A stretch of 64,000 bases of DNA from Jaltomata sinuosa (taxonomy: Eukaryota; Streptophyta; Magnoliopsida; Solanales; Solanaceae): the NCBI GenBank assembly GCA_003996215.1, contig QJPP01000028.1:806001-870000 (forward strand), written 5' to 3'. Shown here in pieces: positions 36,845 through 45,922 of the stretch. Below the pieces are notes generated by a model, which made no database searches, was not told the origin of the DNA, and worked only from the letters and a program-made list of their open reading frames with translations. Made by a program: the position numbers and the translations under genes. Position 1 is the first letter of the stretch, and each line of letters opens with the position of its first letter.

Positions 36845-37992
36845 AAAATGACAAAATGGTCTCTTATATTTAGAGTACGTTCAAAATAGCCCCTTAAATA
36901 TGTATTTAATAATTTTAGTCTTTTAAGTTTGCCACAAGTTAGTAAAAATAATCTCCTAAGTATGGACTTAACAATTTTGATCCTTTAATTTTATCAAAAG
37001 TTAATATTTTTAATCTCTAATATTAAAATTAATATTTATCAAACTCTATCTGTTAAAATTTGATGAAAACTATGAAAAAAAATAGCAAGAATTTACATTT
37101 ACAGGTATACATTACTAAAAAATAAAGCCAAACATTGGGGGACAAAATTGACGGACATCTGTCGGTTATAGAAAAAAAAAGACAAATTTCATAATGTCGG
37201 GAAAAATGCTTGAAACATAAAAATTGAGGGAGTCCATCGGCTAGGTGAAATACACTAATCTCTATTTTTATTTTAAAAAATATGATATAAAATTAAAAAC
37301 TTTCATTGTTTTTATTTATATTCTTCAATTGCAGTTTTCCGCTTTGAAAATCAAATCATAAAAAAATGTTCTCTCCCTATTTTTTGTAAAAGAAATAAAA
37401 AAATAATCATAATTTTTGCACGAAACTAATTGACGAACGTTCGCCAATTTTTTCTTTAAAAAATTATAGTTATTGCATATTTTTGCGCAAAACTAACCGA
37501 CAAATCCATTTGTCTATTTTCATAAAATAAAGTTCAAAATAATCGTTGGCTTTCCAATAGTGTACCGCGGTTTTTGTCCTTCAGTTTTTTGCTTATTTTT
37601 AGTAATGAACTTTTTTATAATTTCTGCTATTTCTAAAATCTAGTGTACTTTTTTGAACTAAAATTTATGCTAATCTTTTAAATATTTTTTCAGTGTCTAG
37701 TATAGTTTTTTGTGTTGCATATTCTAAGATTTGATGTGACTTTCTTGGTGTCTATAACTAATTTTTTTTATAGTTCCCATTTAATTTTACAGATAGAGTT
37801 TGACAAATTTTTTGCTAGAGACTAAAAGTGTTAATTTTTGTCAAATTTAGAGGATCAAAACTGTTAAATTCATACTTAAGGGATCATTTTTGTTAAATTA
37901 TGATAATCTTAAAGAACCAAAACTGTTAAACGCATACTTAAGGGGTTATTCTGAACCTATCCTCAAACATACGAGATCATTTTTGTCGTATA
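36845..37992. mobile_element. Long-TIR element, ~1.15 kb
   Basis: About 210 bp at each end are inverted copies, including gacaaaatggtctcttatat against the complement of cgagatcatttttgtc, and atcaaactctatctgttaaa against agatagagtttgacaaat. The core has shorter repeats of gacaaat/ccgac motifs. No transposase. Probably Mutator-like. Confidence 0.65.
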
Positions 37993-38321
37993 AATATGCG
38001 TAGCTAAATTCATATATTCCTGATAATCATAATTATGATAGAATAAATTTTATATTAGTTACTATATATTGGAATTATTCAAAGCATGTTACATAGTTTG
38101 CTAGGAAATGGGAAAAGAGAGAAAAACTTCTAAGAACAGTACTATCATGAGAGGGAAACCATTGAGGCAAGAAGCCGTGTTAGGGAGTACCAAAAGTATG
38201 AGAAATACTGTTCAAGGAAGAAAAGTATCTGCTTAGTACAATCCTAGTAGTGACGAATAAACATGATCTAGAATAATCCAGTTTATAGTAAGCTTATATA
38301 AAAAGTATCCTATCATAAAAT

Positions 38322-38582
38322 ATGATTAGAGGAATAATTGATAAAAAGCATCATAAAATGACTAGCTTACATAATGAAATGATAAATAATTATAAAACAT
38401 TAGTTTTATATGCACTAAAAGACATAAGGATAATAGAATTAAAAAGAATTATATGGGAAAAGATATTTGATAAAATAGACGAATTATTAGAACAGCAATG
38501 GTATGAGATAGATCTAGACAATTTAAATATAGATGATGATTGGGAAATATATTCAGATCTAGAAATAGTATATTCAGACTAA
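38322..38582 (+). CDS. Pararetrovirus small ORF a (86 aa)
   Basis: First frame of the integrant, acidic C-terminus (DDDWEIYSDLEIVYSD). No recognised domain. The stop overlaps the next start (TAATG at 38,580-38,584). An inverted copy at 45,556-45,780 keeps the frame and stop with one residue change near the end, arguing that the frame is real. Confidence 0.6.
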   Translation: MIRGIIDKKHHKMTSLHNEMINNYKTLVLYALKDIRIIELKRIIWEKIFDKIDELLEQQWYEIDLDNLNIDDDWEIYSDLEIVYSD

Positions 38583-38785
38583 TGATTAATTACGAATATC
38601 TAAGTTATTGGAAAGAAACTGTAGAAAACATAAATATATGTGAATATCTAATAAAAAATAATATAGAAGAATATAAAAAAACTCAAGATATAGAATATTT
38701 TGAGTATATTATAGAAAACATAAAAGAAATACAAAGATTAATTCCTTTAAAAAAGGAATATTATAATAAAACATTTAATGAATAA
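38582..38785 (+). CDS. Pararetrovirus small ORF b (67 aa)
   Basis: Starts MINYEYLSYWKETVENINIC, linked to ORF a by TAATG. Rich in Ile, Glu, Lys and Tyr; possibly helical. The frame is open further upstream, but this ATG is favoured by the overlap. Ends overlapping the ATG of ORF c. Function unknown. Confidence 0.55.
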   Translation: MINYEYLSYWKETVENINICEYLIKNNIEEYKKTQDIEYFEYIIENIKEIQRLIPLKKEYYNKTFNE

Positions 38786-38972
38786 GTACAAGGAAGAACT
38801 AACAGAAATAATTGAACAAAAAAGACGAGAAATTACACATAGAGAACAAAGACTAAGTGAAAATATATTTGCAGGAGTATGCCATAAATCAATATTAGCA
38901 CAAAGAAAGGAAATATTCTACCTATACATAGAATTACAAAAACTAACATATAAATTACAACACAAATTATAA
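38778..38972 (+). CDS. Pararetrovirus small ORF c (64 aa)
   Basis: Basic, helical-looking protein (MNKYKEELTEIIEQKRREIT at the start). Its stop is followed directly by the coat-protein ATG (TAAATG). It is in the same frame as the coat ORF, so it could also be an N-terminal part separated by a stop, but the adjacent ATG favours a separate gene. Confidence 0.5.
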   Translation: MNKYKEELTEIIEQKRREITHREQRLSENIFAGVCHKSILAQRKEIFYLYIELQKLTYKLQHKL

Positions 38973-40730
38973 ATGAATAAGGAAGAATATGTAATAGAAG
39001 AAAAAACCTTCGAAAATCTAGAAGGAATAAAAATAAAAATAGTATTTTCTAATCTGGGAAGAAGATATAAGAAAATAGGAGAAACTCTAAACCTAATGCT
39101 AGAAAGAGAATCAGCTAAATTAGAAGATAGCTTAACGGCTATGGTAAGAATAATGAAAGAAAACGAAGAAATAGACAGAAAGAATGAAATAAATAAAATA
39201 AAACAAGAAGCAAAAATAGAAGTACAAAAAATAGAAAATATTAAGAATACAAAAATATTAGAATTAGAAAAGGAACTAGCAATGCTAAAAGAAATATATG
39301 AAAATAGACAGAAAGAAAAAGAACAACAAGAAAAATTACAAAATGAAATAAGATCATTTAAAGAAAAATTACAACTAAAAGAAGATAACGAAGAACATAA
39401 TTTACCAGAATTAAGAATAGACGAAATAAATGAAACTAATGAAGAGCAAAATTCAGAAGCAAGTGAAACATACACTGAATTATTAAAAGATATAGAAAAT
39501 GATGGAAACATAGAAATAAACATGAGTAAAGTAGAAGAAAAACGTAGTACATCAGGAGGAAAAAGAGACCCTAAACCAGGTCCAAAATACTATACAAAAA
39601 GTTATGAAAACTCAGATAGACAAGAAACGATATGGAAAAAGCGATATAATGAAAAATGGACACCAACTCCATCAATAGAACAATATAACTTCTTAGATCT
39701 AGATTGTGTGACAGACACAAATAAAATTATCCAATTATGGATGGGATATATAGCAAAACAATTAATAGACAACAAAATACAAATGGCAGAAGCACCAGGA
39801 TACATAGAAAGAACATTAATAGGAACAGTAAAACTATGGTTATTAAATTTAACAGAAGAAAGTATAAAAACGTTAAGAAATAATAAGAACATGAGTGGCG
39901 AAACAGCAACAACATTGATAGAAATACTACAAAAATATGAAACAGCAATAAGAAATGAATTTAGTAGTATGATGACAGAATATGAAGAACAAAATAAAGA
40001 AAAAGTCATAAATAGAAATTTAATGATAAAATTAGAAATATGCAACATGTGTTATATAGACGAGTATACACGTGCATTTAAAGAATATTATTATAAAGGA
40101 TCATATAATACAGAAGAAAGTAAGGAAATCAGACAATTATATTTTACAAAACTACCTGAACCATTTAGTTCAAAGATAATAAAGAATTGGAAAGAAGCAG
40201 GACTAACAGATACATTAGGAGCTAGAATAAAATATTTACATCCCTGGTACTCTAATACTTGCGAAGAATATAGAGAAAAACTACAAATAGAGAGAACTCT
40301 AATAAAAAATCTAGTATGTTGTAACAATAAAGTAGCACCTAAATTCGGGTGTAAAGATGAAATTAATTATTATAAAAATCCATACTCTAGAAATAAGAGA
40401 TATAAAAAATATAAATATAAATATAGACATATAAACCCAAAGAGAAAATATTATGTAAAAAACTATAAAACAAAAAGACCATATAGACCAAAGCGAAAGC
40501 TAACAGAATGTACATGCTATAACTGCGGAAAACTAGGATATATAGCTAGAAATTGTAGATTACCAAGAAACCCACAAAGAAAATAAATATCAGAAATAAT
40601 ATTAGAAGAAAACGAACAATACACGCAAATAGAATACATAGACTATGAACTAGACAGCAATGATAGTGTATATGAAATATCAGAAGAAGAAGAAAATGAA
40701 TTAAGTAAATCAGAACAAATAAATGACTGA
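38973..40730 (+). pseudogene. Pararetrovirus coat protein, one in-frame stop
   Basis: Open for 537 codons to TAA at 40,584-40,586, then the same frame stays open as an acidic Glu-rich tail to TGA at 40,728-40,730, overlapping the next ATG. N-terminal ~50-150 is a Lys/Glu coiled coil. The middle (about 220-440) resembles a gag/coat core. Next comes a Lys/Arg/Tyr-rich basic region, then a zinc knuckle at 515-528 (CYNCGKLGYIARNC). The knuckle position normally held by His is Tyr. Acidic tail, basic region and knuckle are the usual caulimovirid coat layout. Confidence 0.8.
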
Positions 40731-42000
40731 GAAAAAAATACAAATAATAAACAAAGAAGAATATCTAGATGAAGAATCTACGGATCAAAAGATAATATTT
40801 GATTTTAACATATTTGATCAAATAAAAGGGAAAGAATTAGACTTAAGTGTAGATAAAATATTTAGTATACCAATTATAAGAAATTTATTCAAAAGACAGA
40901 AAGAAGAATACTACGTAGTAAGCCAAAAAGAACATGTAATAGATTGCAAATACACACAAGGAAAAGATAAAATCCCCTTAATAAGCAGAAGAATCATAAA
41001 TAAAGAAATACAATATCTAAAAGTAAGAGATCCAATAAAATACGTACATCTAGGTGGAACAGAAATATTAATAAAAGTTTGTTTTAGAGAAGGAATAGAT
41101 ACACCAATAGAAATATATTTGGCAGACGATAGGATAATAAAACCTATAGAAAAAAGCATAATAAGCGCAGTAAAAGAAAATTTAATATACCAAAAGTTTA
41201 AATTTATAATAAGTGTTAATTATTCAGTAGCAGTATCAGATAAAAATATAGATAAATCTTTAGTATTATATTGGAAAATGTTAGGAATAGAACTAGCCCC
41301 AGATAGTAAAATATTTACAGCAAGATGTAAAAACTTGTATGTATTAACTATTAAGCATAAGGTAACAGCAAAAAACAAAATAAATAGGATAAAGATAGAA
41401 AACCCCTTTGAAAAAATAGTTACTCTGATAGACAAAAATGAATATAGTTACAAAAAAATAAATTTTGACGAAGATTTAGAAATAGTAAAAGAAAGATTAA
41501 GCACATCTAAAAGAATAAACTATGAACCAAGATTAAGCATATCAGGTAATAAAAGATATGAAAGCACAAGTATGAACTACGAACCAGAAATACAAGAATC
41601 ATCCACAAAAATGATAAAACATCAAAAAGAAGAACTAAACCAATACTATATAACAGGAATAATAAATCAACAAAAATGTTTAATATTAATAGATATAGGA
41701 CAAGAAGAAAATAACATAACAAAAGAATTAGTTATGGAAGGTAAGATAAAAGTAAAAACCCAGTCATGTCCAGACTTACCAAAAACATTAGTAAATACTA
41801 AAGAAATAGTAAAAAAGGAAGTAATTATAGGAGGAATACCAATAAAAATAAAATTTGAAATAGGACAAGAAAAAAATATAATATTAGGAATAAAATGGTT
41901 AGAAAAAATGAAGCCATATAGTATAGAAAATAAACAATTAATAATAACACATGATAATAAGAAAATAATAATAAAAAGAGTTAAAAGAAAGAAACTATGA
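40723..42000 (+). CDS. Pararetrovirus movement protein with C-terminal retropepsin-like region
   Basis: 425 aa, intact. Residues about 25-235 fit the 30K-type movement domain of caulimoviruses (GGTEILIKVCF 111-121, then a conserved Asp-rich ADD near 134-136). Residues about 305-420 look like an aspartic-protease fold: LILIDIG at 320-326 where the catalytic motif would be, and IILGIKWLEKMKPYSI at 386-401 matching the second conserved motif. The Asp-Ile-Gly triplet instead of Asp-Thr-Gly suggests reduced or no activity. Overlaps the coat frame by 8 nt and ends 1 nt before the polymerase ATG. Confidence 0.75.
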   Translation: MTEKKIQIINKEEYLDEESTDQKIIFDFNIFDQIKGKELDLSVDKIFSIPIIRNLFKRQKEEYYVVSQKEHVIDCKYTQGKDKIPLISRRIINKEIQYLKVRDPIKYVHLGGTEILIKVCFREGIDTPIEIYLADDRIIKPIEKSIISAVKENLIYQKFKFIISVNYSVAVSDKNIDKSLVLYWKMLGIELAPDSKIFTARCKNLYVLTIKHKVTAKNKINRIKIENPFEKIVTLIDKNEYSYKKINFDEDLEIVKERLSTSKRINYEPRLSISGNKRYESTSMNYEPEIQESSTKMIKHQKEELNQYYITGIINQQKCLILIDIGQEENNITKELVMEGKIKVKTQSCPDLPKTLVNTKEIVKKEVIIGGIPIKIKFEIGQEKNIILGIKWLEKMKPYSIENKQLIITHDNKKIIIKRVKRKKL

Positions 42001-42001
42001 A

Positions 42002-43893
42002 ATGAAGATATATATACTAGCAAAAATAATAGTAGAAGGATATAATAATAGATATTATACACCAATGATAGATACAGGAGCAGAAGCTAATATATTTAAA
42101 TATAATTGCTTACCAGAAGAAAAATGGGAAAAGCTAAAAACACCAATAGTAGTAACAGGATTTAATAATGAAGGAAGTATGATTACACATAAAGCAAAAA
42201 ATATAAAAATACAAATATGGGATAAAATACTAACAATAGAAGAAGTATATAATTACGAACTAACAACAAAAGATATGTTATTAGGAATGCCCTTTTTAGA
42301 AAACCTATATCCACATACAATAACGAAAACACATTGGTGGTTCACAACACCATGTAACAACAAAGTAAGAGCAAAAAGAGTTAGTAACAAAAATAGAAAA
42401 ACAACTGAATGGATAAAAGGAAGTGAAAAAATAAACCAAAAATTAGAAAACATAAATCAGTTAAATCATAAAATAGAATTAATCATATTCTCAATAGACA
42501 AAATAAAAACAATACAAGATAAATTAGAAACATTGTATAGTGAGGAACCATTAAAAGGATGGGAAAACCACAAAACAAAAGTTAAGATAGAACTAATGGA
42601 GGAAAATAGTATTATAGCCCAAAAACCTTTAAGATATAATTTCAATGATTTAGAAGAATTTAAAATGCATATTAATGAATTACTAGAAAAAACCTATATA
42701 CAAGAAAGTAATAGCAAACATTCTAGCCCAGCATTCATAGTAAATAAACATAGTGAACAAAAAAGAGGAAAAAGTAGGATGGTCATAGATTATAGAAATT
42801 TAAATGCAAAAACCAAAACGTATAACTACCCAATACCAAATAAAATATTAAAAATAAGACAAATACAAGGATATAATTATTTTAGCAAATTTGACTGCAA
42901 ATCAGAATTTTACCATCTAAAACTAGAAGATGAATCTAAAGAATTAACGGCATTTACTGTACCACAAGGATTTTATGAATGGAATGTACTACCATTTGGA
43001 TATAAAAATGCACCAGGTAGATACCAACATTTTATGGACAATTACTTTAATCAATTAGAAAATTGCATTGTCTATATAGATGATATATTGTTATATTCAA
43101 AAACACAAGATGAACATATCAGACTATTAGAAAAATTTATACACATAATTGAACACTCTGGCATAAGCCTAAGCAAAAAGAAAGCAGAAATTATGAAACC
43201 TCAGATAGAATTCCTAGGAATACAAATAGATAAAAATGGGATAAAAATGCAAACCCACATAGTACAAAAAGTAATCACCCTTGATGAAAATATAGATACA
43301 AAAAAGAAATTACAATCCTTTCTAGGATTAGTAAACCAAGTGAGAGAATACATACCAAAATTAGCAGAACATTTAAAATCATTGCACAAAAAACTTAAGA
43401 AAGATGTCGAATATCATTTTGACAATAGAGATAAAGAACATATAAGACATATCAAAAACTTATGCAAAAAACTACCAAAACTATATTTTCCAGATGAAAA
43501 TAAACAATTCAATACATAGTAGAAACAGACTCTAGCGATCATAGCTATGGCGGAGTATTAAAATATAAATACGACAATGAAAAAATAGAACACCATTGTA
43601 GATATCACTCAGGATCATATACAGAACCACAAATAAAATGGGAAATAAATAGAAAAGAATTATTTGCATTATATAAATGTTTATTAGCATTTGAACCATA
43701 TATTGTTTACAATAAATTTATTGTGAGAACAGACAATACACAGGTAAAATGGATAACCAAAAAGGTACAAGATTCAATTACAACAAAAGAAATAAGGAGA
43801 CTAGTATTGAATATATTAAATTTCACATTTACAATTGAAGTAATCAAGACTGACAAAAATCTCATTGCAGATTATCTCTCCAGAGAAAGATAA
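42002..43893 (+). pseudogene. Pararetrovirus protease - reverse transcriptase - RNase H, frameshifted
   Basis: The first frame (42,002-43,519, 505 aa) has the protease motif DTGA at 24-27 with LLGMPFL at 93-99. RT motifs follow: MVIDYRNLNAK at 260-270, and YIDD at 358-361. RNase H continues in another frame from about 43,516 to 43,893 (ETDSSDHSYGGVL, then RTDNTQVKW near 43,727 and ADYLSRER at the end). The frame changes near 43,515, so no single product joins RT to RNase H. Sequence quality or natural decay could both explain this. Confidence 0.88.
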
Positions 43894-43924
43894 TGTAGAT
43901 ACATTGGAAAAAATACTAGCTACT

Positions 43925-45088
43925 ATGACAACACTTTGTCAGAAAATGGAGAAAATAGAAAGCGAAGTACAGATGCTAAAAAAGACAGCTAATAGTCAGC
44001 AGCATGACTCTAAACATGCGGAGCTAAGTCAGCAGCATGACTCTAAACATGCGGAGCTAGAAGGTGACGTTGGGAAACACCTTAAAACCCATAACAAGAT
44101 GTTAAATACAGCTGCAGGTAGCACATCTACCGGAGGATCAACTACAAAAAAGGAAGATGGTAAGACAAAATATACAAATACCAATATGAATAAGCTATTC
44201 TCCAAACCATACCTTCCAGAGCATACCCAAAAAGATATATTTGTTCCCCCACAAGTAAATACCTACAAAACCAGTTTGGATTCACACAAACAAATATATA
44301 ACCATATCACCAGGACATATATAGAAAATATACACAAAATTCAAACCTTTTTGAATCTAAACCCCAGAGCTAAAAATACCCAAAACACGAATGAAGATTA
44401 TATAACCCAACACCTACAGGGATACAATAAACTCATAGCACAACCATGTACCAATTCAAATCTAGTAGCAACTTGCTACAATTATGGTCTGTTAAGTACA
44501 GTATACACAATAACAGGTGAAGAAATAGCTAAGATATCAGAACTATACAAAGCATTTCTACATTACAAAAGAATTACTAAAGGCACTTTATTTTATATAA
44601 AGTTTTATTCATCAACTGCGGAGATATTATACGACGAAATCAAACCTATAATACAAGTTATCAAGATAGGTTTGATCAAGGAAATGATAATCCCAGAGAA
44701 AATATAAATACAAGAAGAAATACAAAGGGTAAATATCCCAGAATTCTATGCAAATAAAAGAACTATTGGGATAGCTACCATTTTGAACGAATTATCAAAT
44801 AATTATCTAAACAGAAACGCAATTTGGAGCTACTACAATCGAGATCAGACGATGATATATTCCAATTGCAGAGAGCTAAAGACAGCAGATATGGAAGAAC
44901 TACGCCAATGGATACTAAGCCTGTTAAAACCAGAGCAGTCACCTACCACAAGGGCTATCAGAAAAAATTTTATTTCACAAAATATGATGACCAGATACTG
45001 TAAATTAGTAGGACAAAAATACCCAGATCATCTATGCACGAAATGTGACGGAGAAGACAACTACATTCCAGAAGTGCAGCTGGAATGA
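43925..45088 (+). pseudogene. Pararetrovirus transactivator/viroplasmin-like ORF, one in-frame stop
   Basis: Position after RNase H and length fit the caulimovirid translation transactivator. First ATG is at 43,925 (the frame is open from 43,865, overlapping RNase H). It has a helical start, an 11-residue SQQHDSKHAEL duplicated exactly, and a Ser/Thr/Lys linker. The conserved-looking core is at about 44,180-44,700. TAA at 44,705-44,707 interrupts; the frame then continues to 45,088, with a Cys-X2-Cys motif (LCTKCDGEDN) near the end. Confidence 0.7.
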
Positions 45089-45109
45089 TGAAAGCAGAAG
45101 CGGCCAATA

Positions 45110-45410
45110 ACTAGAAAACGAAGAAATAATGTAAAATTATGTAAACGAAGTAGTAAATAGTGAGTGTCGGCCAAATAGTAAAGGCCAATAATATAAATAG
45201 TAATAGTAAATAGTATGTCGGCCATATGTAAAAGTAACGGCCACTATGTAAAGTAGTAAATAGTGAGTGTCGGGGCCAAATAGTAAAGGCCAATAATGTA
45301 AATAGTAAAGGCCAAACGTCTTTACTAAAGACGAAAGGTCATATTAGACTTGTATATATAGAGGGACTTCCCTCATAAATAAAATCATCACTTACTCATC
45401 TATCTCTTCC
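45110..45410 (+). promoter_or_regulatory. Pararetrovirus intergenic region and promoter
   Basis: A TATA box (tgtatatatagaggg, TATA at 45,353-45,360) is followed by AATAAA at 45,378-45,383, the compact promoter/polyadenylation arrangement of caulimovirids. Upstream is a duplicated ~55-bp block (45,151-45,207 and 45,254-45,312) built on tagtaaatagtgagtgtcgg and aatagtaaaggccaataat. A small hairpin gtctttactaaagac lies at 45,319-45,333. Confidence 0.75.
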
Positions 45411-45464
45411 TCTCTTCTCTCTAAATATTCAATAAATTCCAGTAATATTTCAATTCCGCAAGCA

Positions 45465-45922
45465 TATTCTTCTATATTATTTTTTATTAGATATTCACAT
45501 ATATTTATGTTTTCTACAGTTTCTTTCCAATAACTTAGATATTCGTAATTAATCATTAGTCTGAATATAATATTTCTAGATCTGAATATATTTCCCAATC
45601 GTCATCTATATTTAAATTGTCTAAATCTATCTCATACCATTGTTGTTCTAATAATTCGTCTATTTTATCAAATATCTTTTCCCATATAATTCTTTTTAAT
45701 TCTATTATCCTTATGTCTTTTAGTGCATATAAAACTAATGTTTTATAATTATTTATCATTTCATTATGTAAGCTAGTCATTTTATGATGCTTTTTATCAA
45801 TTATTCCCTCTAATCATATTTTATGATAGGATTATTTTTGCTAGTATATATATCTTCATTCCATAGTTTCTTTCTTTTAGACTCTTTTTATTATTATTTT
45901 CTTATTATCATGTGTTATTATT
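45465..45922 (-). mobile_element. Inverted, rearranged pararetrovirus fragment (left part)
   Basis: The complement of 45,465-45,832 repeats 38,307-38,677 at about 99% identity by eye (ORF a and the start of b). At about 45,831 it is joined directly to a copy of 41,940-42,030 (end of movement ORF, start of polymerase ORF). Neither part encodes a complete protein except ORF a (45,556-45,780, shorter start). Confidence 0.9.

Larger units (their letters stand above)
38307..45464 (+). mobile_element. Endogenous pararetrovirus (solendovirus-like), nearly full genome, defective
   Basis: Caulimoviridae integrant about 7.2 kb long. The order small ORFs - coat - movement - protease/RT/RNase H - transactivator - promoter is that of solendo-/cavemoviruses, and endogenous relatives are known in Nicotiana and Solanum. 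The plus strand is extremely A-rich, unlike the host flanks. Genes are packed with stop/start overlaps. Lesions: in-frame stops at 40,584 and 44,705, and a frameshift near 43,515. No initiator tRNA-Met primer site was found at either end, so the leader part with the primer site appears missing. DNA at 38,130-38,306 may be residual leader. Confidence 0.93.

Noticed and set aside
38100..38320. Search for the tRNA-Met primer-binding site of the pararetrovirus
   Set aside because: No match to tggtatcagagc was seen at the left end, nor at 45,360-45,464; I do not claim a primer site.
38918..42453. Long minus-strand ORFs over the viral genes
   Set aside because: Ile/Phe/Leu/Ser-rich translations are the mirror of A-rich viral coding strand; no independent features.
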